The notes under the pieces were generated by a model. That model made no database searches. It had not been told where the DNA came from and saw only the letters and a program-made list of their open reading frames with translations. A DNA stretch of 51,951 bases from an uncultured Bacteroidia bacterium (GTDB taxonomy: Bacteria; Bacteroidota; Bacteroidia; Bacteroidales; UBA932). Position numbers and translations under genes: made by a program. Shown piece by piece: positions 1-7,286 of the stretch (position 1 is the stretch's first letter; every line of letters begins with the position of its first letter). The DNA lies in contig CACWOZ010000010.1 of NCBI GenBank assembly GCA_902762655.1, positions 1-51,951 on the forward strand. Reading direction: 5' to 3'.

Positions 1-82
1 GCACGGTTAAACATATATACTGACAAGAACTGCCGTCATCTCATAGTGAGGTGGCGGCGGTTTTGAATATGCTATGGATAGT

Positions 83-117
83 GGGCTAAAAAGGTGAAAA
101 AAAACGGTTTTTAGCCC
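83..117. repeat. Inverted repeat (hairpin) in the left flank
   Basis: A perfect 10-bp inverted repeat, gggctaaaaa / tttttagccc, with a 15-nt A-rich loop. It lies in the roughly 300-base stretch left of tRNA-Phe, where no convincing gene is seen. It could be a terminator for something left of the window or part of a mobile-element end. The sequence does not decide. Confidence 0.5.
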
Positions 118-131
118 GTTATACGAGAAGA

Positions 132-177
132 TGGTCCCAGTTTTGGTCCCAGTTTTCTGGGCTCAAAAAACTGGGAC
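132..177. repeat. Tandem 12-mer plus inverted copy
   Basis: tggtcccagttt occurs twice head to tail (132-143, 144-155). An inverted copy, aaaactgggac, follows at 167-177, so gtcccagtttt can pair with it across a short loop. Repeat clusters of this kind next to a tRNA 3' end are common at integrase-proximal ends of Bacteroidota mobile elements. No integrase is visible in the window, so that origin is inference. Confidence 0.5.
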
Positions 178-246
178 TTTTGCTTCTCAGCTCTAGTGTC
201 AAAAAAGGCATTAGAGGGCATTAAAATGGAGTTTAATTTCCCAAAA

Positions 247-271
247 AGTGTGAACAAAAGTGTGAACAAAA
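247..271. repeat. Two direct repeats of AGTGTGAACAAAA
   Basis: The 13-base unit agtgtgaacaaaa occurs twice with a 12-base period (247-259 and 259-271). It lies just beyond the tRNA-Phe terminator. It may be an arm-type integrase site or an attachment-site remnant. No other function can be read from it. Confidence 0.45.
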
Positions 272-299
272 AATAAAACCCGCTCGGTCTGAGCGGGTT
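266..299 (-). terminator. Intrinsic terminator of tRNA-Phe
   Basis: On the minus strand the 9-bp stem aacccgctc / gagcgggtt closes a 5-base loop and runs directly into a T-rich tract. It begins a few bases after the tRNA 3' end, as expected for a rho-independent tRNA terminator. Confidence 0.75.
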
Positions 300-303
300 A
301 CAG

Positions 304-376
304 TGGTGCTGGGAAGAATCGAACTGCCGACACAAGGATTTTCAGTCCTTTGCTCTACCATCTGAGCTACAGCACC
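304..376 (-). tRNA. tRNA-Phe (GAA)
   Basis: A 73-nt cloverleaf on the minus strand. Acceptor stem GGTGCTG pairs with CAGCACC. The D-arm has agctcag and ggtagagc. The anticodon loop reads CTGAAAA, giving anticodon GAA. The T-arm carries the usual ttcgatt. The 3' CCA is not encoded: the bases after the discriminator A are CT. It is followed by an intrinsic terminator and preceded by a TATCTTTG promoter. Confidence 0.93.
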
Positions 377-394
377 ATTTTGCTTTTGGGATTG

Positions 395-402
395 CAAAGA
401 TA
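395..402 (-). promoter_or_regulatory. -7 box (TATCTTTG) of tRNA-Phe
   Basis: TATCTTTG on the minus strand matches the Bacteroidota -7 consensus TAnnTTTG and lies 18 nt before the tRNA. The bases just after it read GCAATCCCAAA. The same block follows the box at the other two tRNA promoters of the window. Confidence 0.65.
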
Positions 403-536
403 TATAAATTTGGCGAAGTCGCAAAAAAAAATTTATCTTTCTTTTTGCTTGTTGCAAATTCTCGCAATAATGATTATTATTGCATAATGAAATAATGATT
501 GCAATCGTATCAAACCAATAAATTATTATTAAAGTT

Positions 537-1214
537 ATGAAAAAGATTCTTGCATTTGCACTCTGCGGAGCTCTCATCTTCTCCAGCTGCTCATCCATGA
601 ACAAGGCCGGTAAGGGCACTCTGTTCGGAGCTGGCGGCGGCGCAATCGCCGGTGCAGCCCTCGGTTATCTCATCGGCGGCGACCTCAAGTCCGCAGCCAT
701 CGGTGCAACCGCAGGCACTGCAGTAGGTGCCACCACCGGTGCCGTCATCGGCCAGAAGATGGACAAGAAGGCAGAAGAACTCGCTGCCCTGAACGCCAAG
801 GTTGAGACTTTCGAGATCAACGGTCTCGAGGCAATCCGCGTCACCTTCGACAACGGAATCCTCTTCAACACCAACAGCACCACCCTCAGCCCTGAGGCTC
901 AGAAGTCCATCGAGCAGTTCGCCGCTGCAATGGTAGACCTTCCCGACACCGACATCACCATCTGGGGCCACACCGACAACACCGGCACCGCAGCTGTCAA
1001 CGAGCGCATCTCCAAGCAGCGCGCAGCAGCCGTCGAGAAGTGCCTCGCACAGGCAGGCCTCAAGAACAAGATCGTCGCTGAAGGCAAGTCCTACGATCTT
1101 CCCGTTGCAAGCAACGATACCGCTGAAGGCCGCGCCCAGAACCGCCGCGTCGAGGTTTATGTGACCGCCAACGAGGCCATGATCAAGGCAGCTGAAGCAG
1201 GCACCCTCAAGTAA
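537..1214 (+). CDS. OmpA-family lipoprotein with glycine-zipper segment
   Basis: A 225-residue outer-membrane lipoprotein predicted to tie the envelope to peptidoglycan. Residues 1-19 form a lipoprotein signal whose lipobox ends at Cys18 or 19 (IFSSCSS). Residues about 25-75 are Gly/Ala-rich glycine-zipper helices (GAGGGAIAGAALG and similar). Residues about 100-215 are an OmpA_C peptidoglycan-binding domain: ILFNTNSTTL, then IWGHTDNTG, then the NRRVEVY end. The Asp/Arg pair that binds diaminopimelate is visible as TDNTG and NRRVEV. The ATG at 537 is the only start that gives the signal peptide. The PriA-like gene begins two bases after the stop, so the two are probably co-transcribed. Porin-like channel function is not expected for this short form. 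Confidence 0.9.
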   Translation: MKKILAFALCGALIFSSCSSMNKAGKGTLFGAGGGAIAGAALGYLIGGDLKSAAIGATAGTAVGATTGAVIGQKMDKKAEELAALNAKVETFEINGLEAIRVTFDNGILFNTNSTTLSPEAQKSIEQFAAAMVDLPDTDITIWGHTDNTGTAAVNERISKQRAAAVEKCLAQAGLKNKIVAEGKSYDLPVASNDTAEGRAQNRRVEVYVTANEAMIKAAEAGTLK

Positions 1215-1216
1215 CA

Positions 1217-2998
1217 GTGTCCGCACAGCACTATATCAAGGTAATACTCCCACTCCGCCTGGAGTGGGAGCCTTGTTATATTACGGACGCTGACCTCCGG
1301 GCCGGGGACCGCGTAGCTGTAATTTTTGCTGGCAGAAGAGTCATTGGTGTGGTTTCTGAAGTTGATGTCACCCCTGATATCGCCATCTCCCGCATCCGGC
1401 CCATTCTTTCCGTTGAAACAGGACTGGACCGTATCACTCCTGAGGAAATCAGCCTATGGAGGTTCATTGCGGAGTATTATCTCTGCACCATAGGCGAAGT
1501 TTACAAAGCAGCCTATCCCGGACTGAAGACTGCGTCGGAAGAAACCAAGGTCCGCGTCTCCCGACAAAAAGCGATGCTGGAAGAACGGACGATAGCCGTC
1601 TGGCAACAGCGCATAAAGCGTCTTAAAGAAAGGCTTGACGTCAAGGATGCAGATCTTGCAAAGAAACACGGTATCACTGTGTTGAGGAGGTTGGAAGAAC
1701 AGCGCAAGGCCATCGCTTCGGCATTGCAGGAAGCAGAGGCCCGCCTCGCATCTCTAAGTGAGCGACTCTCTATTGCCGAAGGTGACTATTCCTCTCTGCT
1801 GCAACATCTTCCCCATATCTCCATCTCTCCCCTTTTCCAGCAGGTTCTGGCAAACGGGAAACCGGTTCTCTTTAAATCTGCTGCCAGAGAAGAGATGTAT
1901 CTGTGCGCATGCACCGGACAACTGCGTAAGAACCGCAATGTGTGCATTCTGGTTAATGAGATAGAACTTGCCGGCAGGCTCCGGGACAGATTGGAAGGGG
2001 CTTTCGGAGAATTGCTGCTGGTACATCACTCTCAGATGACACGTGGCGCGCAGCGGCGCATTATGGATGATATCCGCTCAGGAAGACCCTACGTGCTTAT
2101 AGGCACACGTTCTGCTGTTTTCCTGCCGCATCGCGAACTCGGCCTGATAATCGTCGATAATGAAGAATCCCCCTTCTATAAACAAAGCGACACGGCCCCG
2201 CGTTACAATGCCAGGGACTGTGCCGTACAACTCGCCCGCATCCATAATTGTAATATAATTCTGGGCACCTGCTCCCCTTCCCTGGAATCCACCTTGAATG
2301 TCCGCTCCGGCAAATACTGCCTGTTCGACCAGACTTCGGACGGAAGGGAGTTGCATCCTGGATGCCGTTACACCCTGGTTGATATCCGGGCTGAAAGAAA
2401 GAAAAACGGCATGCAGGGTCCGGTGTCCCGCATTTTGTTGGCCGCAATGGCCAGGAGCCGAAAATGCGCCCTGATACGCGGTTTCGAGAAACCGGAGGAA
2501 CTGGAAGGGCTGCAAGCCGACATCTTCACAATTCCCCAGGCTGCGAAATCGGAACTCAGTGACTATGACCTGGTTGCCATGCTGAATGCGGATGCCCTTT
2601 TCGATGCAGGAGATTTCCGTTCCGACGAACATGCTTTCCAATATCTGGAGAGACTTCGCCACATCTGTCCTTCGGTCATCATACAAAGCGCTCAGGCCGC
2701 TCATCAGGTGTATCACATGACTTCTTCAGAAAGCTTGCTGGAAGAGCGCAGGGAGTTTGGTCTTCCTCCCTATTCGAGACTTGTCGACCTGAGATTGAAA
2801 GCCATCGCATCCGCTTCCACACTCTGTGAGTCGATAGTCTCTTCCGGATTCCGATCCATGGAGCTGGCTGATTCTGTCCGTGTGGTTCTACCTCGCGACA
2901 AGCAGCTCCAGGCCAATAAAAAGAAACTCCGGAAAATCGTGGAGACTTTCCGGAGCAAATCTAAATCAGACGTCATTATCGACGTCGATCCGCTATAA
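1217..2998 (+). CDS. Degenerate PriA-like (primosomal protein N') homologue without helicase motifs
   Basis: A 593-residue protein that aligns by eye with PriA from end to end but is about 150-200 residues shorter. The N-terminal 3'-DNA-binding region (1-105) is recognisable. A predicted coiled coil lies at about 110-195. The helicase core keeps the LIGTRSAVFLPHRELGLIIVD and YKQSDTAPRYNARD blocks. However, the Walker A lysine segment is replaced around residues 216-230, with no GKT. The Walker B DEEH reads DNEE (314-317). The eight zinc-binding cysteines of the helicase insert are absent. The C-terminal domain with EFGLPPYSRL is kept. From family knowledge it should not hydrolyse ATP or unwind DNA. 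A structural role in loading DnaB at forks is possible but inferred. The start is GTG at 1217, two bases after the OmpA stop. Confidence 0.8.
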   Translation: MSAQHYIKVILPLRLEWEPCYITDADLRAGDRVAVIFAGRRVIGVVSEVDVTPDIAISRIRPILSVETGLDRITPEEISLWRFIAEYYLCTIGEVYKAAYPGLKTASEETKVRVSRQKAMLEERTIAVWQQRIKRLKERLDVKDADLAKKHGITVLRRLEEQRKAIASALQEAEARLASLSERLSIAEGDYSSLLQHLPHISISPLFQQVLANGKPVLFKSAAREEMYLCACTGQLRKNRNVCILVNEIELAGRLRDRLEGAFGELLLVHHSQMTRGAQRRIMDDIRSGRPYVLIGTRSAVFLPHRELGLIIVDNEESPFYKQSDTAPRYNARDCAVQLARIHNCNIILGTCSPSLESTLNVRSGKYCLFDQTSDGRELHPGCRYTLVDIRAERKKNGMQGPVSRILLAAMARSRKCALIRGFEKPEELEGLQADIFTIPQAAKSELSDYDLVAMLNADALFDAGDFRSDEHAFQYLERLRHICPSVIIQSAQAAHQVYHMTSSESLLEERREFGLPPYSRLVDLRLKAIASASTLCESIVSSGFRSMELADSVRVVLPRDKQLQANKKKLRKIVETFRSKSKSDVIIDVDPL

Positions 2999-2999
2999 T

Positions 3000-3809
3000 T
3001 TAGTTGGCAAGTTTGTAGATAACAGGGAAGGTGTAAGAAACTGCTACAGGTTCGCCGTTCTGCTGACCAGGGGTCCATGCAGGAGAAGATGAAACAACGC
3101 GTACAGCCTCTGCATCGAGTTCAGGATCAACGCTCTTGATAACCTTGACGTTCTGAACGGTGCCATCTTTGCCGACCTTGAATTTGAGAACTACGCGGCC
3201 TTCGGTTCCGGCAGCCTTTGCAGCCTCGGGATAAACGATCTGGCTGTTGACCCACTTTGTGAAAGCAGCAGCGTCACCACCCTCGAAACCGGGCTTCTGC
3301 TGAACGAGGATGAAGGGGATTTCCTCTTCCTCTACAACTTCTTCGACTGCTTCCTGAGCGGCAGCTGCAGCGTCAGCAGCCTTCTGGGCAGCCTCTTCGG
3401 TAATCTGCTCGGCAGCGGCATCTACGATTTCTTCAGCCTTGTCTGCGGTTTCAGCAGCAGCTTCATCTACAGCAGCTTTGGCAAGAACAGGAAGTTCAAT
3501 GCCACGGAGTTTGAGGAGAGCATCGATTTCTTCCTCATCAACACCATTGTCCTCAAGGGCAACATCGAAAGCATCGGTAAAGATGGAATCCAGTTCGTCC
3601 CCGTCTTCGATTTTCAAGGTCTTGAGAACGGCTTCCTTGTTAGCGAGAGCTTCCTTGATAGCTGCATCGTCACCGGATGCAACGGCCTGGACAAGGGCAT
3701 TAGCTGCCTTTGCAGCCTCTGCAGAAACGGTTTCAGCGGAAGGCTTCTTTGTGTTGCATGCTACGAGAACAAGCGCAGCAATTGCAAGCAATGAAAAGAT
3801 TTTCTTCAT
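3000..3809 (-). CDS. Lipoprotein with TonB C-terminal domain
   Basis: A 269-residue lipoprotein. The signal peptide ends in LVAC at residue 18. Residues about 20-100 hold a helical segment of repeated Ala/Glu/Asp. Residues 100-165 form a low-complexity Ala/Glu linker (AAAAAQEAVEEVVEEEE) suited to spanning the periplasm. Residues about 170-269 are a TonB_C fold: GGDAAAFTKWVNSQIVYPEAA, then GRVVLKFKVGKDGTV, then PAWTPGQQNGEPV. Unlike true TonB it has a lipobox rather than an N-terminal transmembrane anchor, and no ExbB/ExbD genes are near. A scaffolding or peptidoglycan-linked role is as likely as energy transduction. Its stop lies one base from the stop of the convergent PriA-like gene. Confidence 0.8.
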   Translation of the reverse strand: MKKIFSLLAIAALVLVACNTKKPSAETVSAEAAKAANALVQAVASGDDAAIKEALANKEAVLKTLKIEDGDELDSIFTDAFDVALEDNGVDEEEIDALLKLRGIELPVLAKAAVDEAAAETADKAEEIVDAAAEQITEEAAQKAADAAAAAQEAVEEVVEEEEIPFILVQQKPGFEGGDAAAFTKWVNSQIVYPEAAKAAGTEGRVVLKFKVGKDGTVQNVKVIKSVDPELDAEAVRVVSSSPAWTPGQQNGEPVAVSYTFPVIYKLAN

Positions 3810-3850
3810 GATAAAATAGTTTATAAATAATAAGGTTTCATTCGATTTTG

Positions 3851-3858
3851 CAAAAATA
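3851..3858 (-). promoter_or_regulatory. -7 box (TATTTTTG) of the TonB-tail lipoprotein gene
   Basis: TATTTTTG on the minus strand lies about 40 nt before the ATG at 3809. No TTTG is seen at the expected upstream spacing. Confidence 0.45.
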
Positions 3859-3879
3859 TCAAATAATTCTTTAAGTTAT

Positions 3880-4938
3880 TCACTTAATCCGCACAGGTTG
3901 TTCATCATAAAGCAAAAAACGTTTTGCCTTGCGAATCCATTTCTGCTCTTCGCTCTTTACATGCTCCTCGACTATATCGAATGTGATACCGCCCTTCAGG
4001 TACTCCGTCATTACAGGATCGGCAAGTCTTCCGTACAGGCTATCCGAAATACGGAACTGGGAATATCGCCCGGAAAGGAAGTGCATCAGCCTGATACTGT
4101 GGAGCAAGGAGTGATAGTGAGCGCCCGGGGTCAGTATGAACTGCCATCCGAAGCAGGTCTCACCCTCATATATGCCGGATAACGGGATGAAAGAGCAAGG
4201 TCTGGCCAGTACACCGTCCGGCACGGGCACTTCATTGCCGTCAGTCTTGATGAAGGGGGCACCAATCATCTCGTAGGGACGCACGGTACCGAGACCGGGA
4301 TTCACATTGGTGTCAGTCCACAGTTTGCCTCCGCAATAGAAATACGGAGTGAACACCCCGGCGAAATCGGATGCTGGCGGAATCATCCACGGAAGCAGGG
4401 TCCTTGCGGTAGATGCGACGTCAGCGGATATAACATGCATGGCTATCTTCGCTCCGGTGTCGCTGACATACATCTGAGCCAACTCCCCGAGCGTCAGGCC
4501 ATGCCTGTGCACAGCGGCAGGTGTCCATATATCCGTGTCTCCCGCGGGAAGAGTGCCTTCTACCTCCCTGCCTGCGGGATTCGGATGGTCCAGGATATAG
4601 AGGGCAGGAGGATTCTCGAGTGAATCCAGAGTAGAAATCAGACGCAGGACATCAATCGTAAAGGGGAAATACCTTGAACCAGCGTCCTGAATCTCCACGA
4701 CCAATGCATCCAGGCCCTTGATTTCTTCGATATCGAAGGAGATATGGGCGGTGCCGGGAACGGATTCATCCCCGGGCAGGAATATGCGTTCCAGATTGCC
4801 TCGGCTGCGGAAGACGTCATAAAGGTAGACAGATTTCTCCGCATCCCAGCAGGCCTGGGTGCAGAAAACACCGACCCTGCCTTCCAGCAGGGCCCTGTCC
4901 AGTTGGTCAACTATGGGTGTTGTGCGGAACGAAAACAT
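3880..4938 (-). CDS. DUF1343 protein, exo-beta-N-acetylmuramidase (NamZ family)
   Basis: A 352-residue protein of the DUF1343 family, whose characterised members (NamZ) release terminal MurNAc from peptidoglycan glycans. Family landmarks are seen in order: VVEIQDAGSRYFPFTIDVLRL near 80-100, ILDHPNPAGREVEGTLP near 113-130, HRHGLTLGELAQMY near 140, LWTDTNVNPGLGTVRPYEMIGAPF near 205-228. No signal peptide is present from the ATG at 4938, whereas many homologues are exported, so a cytoplasmic salvage role or a missed upstream start is possible. The start overlaps the stop of glmM as TGATG, which indicates translational coupling with a gene of the amino-sugar pathway and fits wall recycling. Confidence 0.85.
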   Translation of the reverse strand: MFSFRTTPIVDQLDRALLEGRVGVFCTQACWDAEKSVYLYDVFRSRGNLERIFLPGDESVPGTAHISFDIEEIKGLDALVVEIQDAGSRYFPFTIDVLRLISTLDSLENPPALYILDHPNPAGREVEGTLPAGDTDIWTPAAVHRHGLTLGELAQMYVSDTGAKIAMHVISADVASTARTLLPWMIPPASDFAGVFTPYFYCGGKLWTDTNVNPGLGTVRPYEMIGAPFIKTDGNEVPVPDGVLARPCSFIPLSGIYEGETCFGWQFILTPGAHYHSLLHSIRLMHFLSGRYSQFRISDSLYGRLADPVMTEYLKGGITFDIVEEHVKSEEQKWIRKAKRFLLYDEQPVRIK

Positions 4939-6350
4939 CAGCCTATGATCTTTTTGGCCAGAGCCACCACTTCGTTACCAAGCGCTTCGGCCCTTTCGGC
5001 CGTGGGAGCTTCGGAATAGACACGGATGATGGGTTCTGTATTGGAACGGCGCAGGTGCACCCATTCGCGGGAAGCCTCGAAATCTACCTTGACGCCGTCA
5101 ATGGTATTCACCTTCTCATTCTTGAAGGTCTCCTTCATCGCACCCAGAATCTTGTCTATCAATGCGCTGTCGCTTAGATCGATGCGGTTCTTGGCTATGA
5201 AATATTGTGGCAGAGTTTTCTTATACTCGCTGACTTTCAGCCCGTTATGGGCAAGTTTACTCAGGAATAAGGCAACCCCCACCATGGCATCGCGTCCGCA
5301 ATGACTGGCAGGATAGATGACTCCCCCGTTGCCTTCCCCGCCTATCAGGGCATCCACCTCATGCATCTTTGTGGTAACGTTAACCTCTCCCACGGCCGAC
5401 GCATAATAAGTGCCCCCATGAGCCTCCGTCACATCGCGCAGGGCGCGGCTGGAAGAAAGATTGGATACGGTTGCCAGATTCTTGCGTCCTTTCTTCACTG
5501 CCTCGTCAAGCAGGTAGTCGGCAACAGCAACAAGGGTATACTCCTCGACGAAAGGTTCCCCGTTTTCGCAGATGAAGGCAAGACGGTCCACGTCCGGATC
5601 GACGCTGATGCCTAAGTCAGCCTTTTCACGAACGACGGTTTCGCTCAATTCGACAAGGTTCTTGGGGAGAGGCTCAGGGTTATGGGCAAAGTCTCCCGTA
5701 GGTTCTCCGTTAAGCGTAATGCACTCTACCCCAAGTTTTTCCAATAGCCTGGGCATAATTATGCCACCGACCGAATTGATGGAATCCAGCACTACCTTGA
5801 AGCCGGCCTTGCGCACCGCCCCGGCATCTACTGCCTCGAGAGCGAGCACGGCGGCAATGTGTTCGTCGGTAAAGTCATGTTCTTCTATTTTGCCGAGGTC
5901 ATCGACTTCCGCAAAATCGAAATCTCCCTTCTCGGCGCAGTCGAGAATGGCCTGTCCCTGTGCTGCCGTGAGGAACTCCCCTTCTTCGTTAAGGAGTTTG
6001 AGGGCATTCCACTGGCGCGGATTGTGGGATGCAGTGAGGATTATACCCCCGTCCGCATTTGAGAAACGCACTGCAAGTTCGGTGGTGGGGGTGGATGCGA
6101 AACCGCATTTCACTACATCCACACCGCATGCGACAAGAGTTCCGCACACGAGATTCTCGACCATCACGCCGCTGAGGCGGGCGTCACGGCCGACAACGAC
6201 TTTGTATCTGGCTGCATTAGGTGCTTTGCGCTTACGCAATTCACTGCAATATGCATATGTAAACTTAACGATGTCTACAGGGGTGAGGGCCTCGCCGGGC
6301 GCGCCTCCTATGGTACCCCTGATTCCGGAAATAGATTTGATAAGTGTCAT
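4938..6350 (-). CDS. glmM: Phosphoglucosamine mutase / phosphohexomutase
   Basis: A 470-residue alpha-D-phosphohexomutase converting GlcN-6-P to GlcN-1-P for UDP-GlcNAc and wall synthesis. The active serine lies in TASHNPRQWNALKL, the metal loop in DPDVDRLAF, the sugar-binding loop in GGEGNGGVIYP, and the phosphate-binding end in RRSNTEPIIRVYSEA. The N-terminal SGIRGTIGG is typical. A phosphomannomutase activity cannot be excluded from sequence alone. The ATG at 6350 is chosen over the in-frame GTG at 6356, because that GTG overlaps the -7 promoter box. It is the first gene of an operon with the NamZ-family gene. Confidence 0.88.
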   Translation of the reverse strand: MTLIKSISGIRGTIGGAPGEALTPVDIVKFTYAYCSELRKRKAPNAARYKVVVGRDARLSGVMVENLVCGTLVACGVDVVKCGFASTPTTELAVRFSNADGGIILTASHNPRQWNALKLLNEEGEFLTAAQGQAILDCAEKGDFDFAEVDDLGKIEEHDFTDEHIAAVLALEAVDAGAVRKAGFKVVLDSINSVGGIIMPRLLEKLGVECITLNGEPTGDFAHNPEPLPKNLVELSETVVREKADLGISVDPDVDRLAFICENGEPFVEEYTLVAVADYLLDEAVKKGRKNLATVSNLSSSRALRDVTEAHGGTYYASAVGEVNVTTKMHEVDALIGGEGNGGVIYPASHCGRDAMVGVALFLSKLAHNGLKVSEYKKTLPQYFIAKNRIDLSDSALIDKILGAMKETFKNEKVNTIDGVKVDFEASREWVHLRRSNTEPIIRVYSEAPTAERAEALGNEVVALAKKIIG

Positions 6351-6355
6351 AAGCA

Positions 6356-6363
6356 CAAATATA
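6356..6363 (-). promoter_or_regulatory. -7 box (TATATTTG) of glmM, five bases from the ATG
   Basis: TATATTTG on the minus strand ends five bases before the glmM ATG. The transcript would therefore be leaderless or nearly so. It lies directly after the T-tract of the rpmE2 terminator. Confidence 0.6.
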
Positions 6364-6364
6364 C

Positions 6365-6396
6365 AAAAAAAGCGATGACCTTGTCACCGCTTTTCG
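6365..6396 (-). terminator. Terminator of the tRNA-Glu-rpmE2 unit
   Basis: On the minus strand aaagcggtgac / gtcatcgcttt forms an 11-bp stem with one G-T pair and a 3-base loop, followed by seven T. It sits between the rpmE2 stop and the glmM promoter. Confidence 0.75.
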
Positions 6397-6412
6397 TTTA
6401 TCCTGTAAAGAA

Positions 6413-6664
6413 TTACTTCTTTCTAGCCTTGTATCTCTGATAGAACATATCAACACGGCCGGCGGTGTCGACGATCTTGGTCTTGCCGGTGTAGAACGGA
6501 TGAGAGGTGTTGGAGATCTCAACCTTCACGAGGGGATACTCGACTCCGTCAACAGTGATGGTCTCCTTGGTGGTGGCGCAACTCCTGGTGATGAAGATGT
6601 CCTCGTTTGACATATCCTTGAAAACTACAAGACGGTAGGATTCGGGATGGATTCCTTTCTTCAT
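6413..6664 (-). CDS. rpmE2: Ribosomal protein bL31 type B
   Basis: An 83-residue large-subunit ribosomal protein with the type B signature: [16 protein letters not shown] at the start, then [20 protein letters not shown] and [15 protein letters not shown]. It lacks the CxxC zinc motif of type A, and type B members are zinc-independent. The gene lies 24 bases downstream of tRNA-Glu on the same strand with no promoter or terminator between them, so it is probably processed from the tRNA transcript. Confidence 0.95.
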   Translation of the reverse strand: MKKGIHPESYRLVVFKDMSNEDIFITRSCATTKETITVDGVEYPLVKVEISNTSHPFYTGKTKIVDTAGRVDMFYQRYKARKK

Positions 6665-6688
6665 TTTACTAGTAATTTAATAGAAATC

Positions 6689-6763
6689 TGGTAGTGGGTA
6701 GGAGAATCGAACTCCTATTGCGAGATTGAGAATCTCGAGTACTAACCGTTATACGAACCCACC
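6689..6763 (-). tRNA. tRNA-Glu (CTC)
   Basis: A minus-strand cloverleaf: acceptor GGTGGGT / ACCCACT (terminal G-U pair), anticodon stem CGAGA / TCTCG around loop TTCTCAA giving anticodon CTC, and T-arm AGGAG TTCGATT CTCCT. The discriminator A is followed by an encoded CCA (6689-6691). The D-arm pattern TTCGTATAACGGTTAGTAC is that of glutamate tRNAs. Confidence 0.9.
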
Positions 6764-6780
6764 GTTAGCATTTGGGACTG

Positions 6781-6788
6781 CAAAGATA
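6781..6788 (-). promoter_or_regulatory. -7 box (TATCTTTG) of tRNA-Glu
   Basis: TATCTTTG on the minus strand, 17 nt before the tRNA. It is followed by GCAGTCCCAAA, the block shared with the tRNA-Phe and tRNA-Lys promoters. Confidence 0.65.
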
Positions 6789-6820
6789 GACATTTTTAGA
6801 ATACCTGCAAATTTTTTTAT

Positions 6821-6828
6821 TATTTTTG
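6821..6828 (+). promoter_or_regulatory. -7 box (TATTTTTG), five bases from the ATG at 6834
   Basis: TATTTTTG followed by taaat and then the ATG. The spacing predicts a leaderless or almost leaderless mRNA for the small membrane protein and the peptidase genes behind it. Confidence 0.6.
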
Positions 6829-6833
6829 TAAAT

Positions 6834-7286
6834 ATGAAAACTGTTAAAAAGATTCTTGTTATTACCCTTGTAGTACTGCTGCTGGCAGTCGGGGTTTGGG
6901 TATTCATCCATTTCTTCTGGGTATTCGGCACCGGAGTCAAAGCCGGAGAGCTTAATCAGGTAGTTTATAAAGGCTGGGTATGGAAGACCTATGAAGGCCG
7001 CCTGATCATGAGCGGCTTCAAGAATGACAAAAAAGGGTCCGGCCTGCAGAGCAACGAATTCACGTTCTCGGTAGACAAACATGCCGAAGGGCGTAAGGCG
7101 AACGGAGCGGTTTATTCAGTGGCCGATTCCCTGATGCGCTGCAGTGGCAAAATGGTACAGGTCAAGTATAAGGAGTACCGGGGCGCACTACCATGGCGAG
7201 GCATACAGAAATTCGTGGTGTTCGATATCCTAAGCGTCACGGACCCGGCCAGGGTAAATACCATCCCCATAGCAGCCGACGAATAA
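6834..7286 (+). CDS. Small membrane-anchored protein of unknown function
   Basis: A 150-residue protein with one N-terminal transmembrane helix (about residues 6-30, ILVITLVVLLLAVGVWVF) and a periplasmic remainder. The soluble part has GVKAGELNQVVYKGWVWKTYEG and YKEYRGALPWRGIQKFVV. From memory, this resembles a conserved Bacteroidota family that databases often mislabel 6-phosphogluconate dehydrogenase; no nucleotide-binding motif is present to support that label. The ATG at 6834 is used because longer frames start inside the antisense of tRNA-Glu. The stop overlaps the next start as TAATG, so it is coupled to the DPP-IV-type gene. Function unknown. Confidence 0.75.
   Translation: MKTVKKILVITLVVLLLAVGVWVFIHFFWVFGTGVKAGELNQVVYKGWVWKTYEGRLIMSGFKNDKKGSGLQSNEFTFSVDKHAEGRKANGAVYSVADSLMRCSGKMVQVKYKEYRGALPWRGIQKFVVFDILSVTDPARVNTIPIAADE

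Noticed and set aside
111-619. Minus-strand frames spanning tRNA-Phe
   Set aside because: They translate the tRNA itself and its flanks, and they cross the tRNA terminator.
591-1226. A 211-codon minus-strand frame opposite the OmpA-type gene
   Set aside because: Cys/Gly/Leu-rich antisense shadow of the Ala/Gly-rich coding strand.
5572-6378. A 268-codon plus-strand frame opposite glmM
   Set aside because: Low-complexity Ser/Thr/Arg-rich translation typical of an antisense shadow; no promoter or family.
6726-6833. Longer N-terminus for the small membrane protein
   Set aside because: The extra codons are antisense to tRNA-Glu and lie upstream of the TATTTTTG promoter box.
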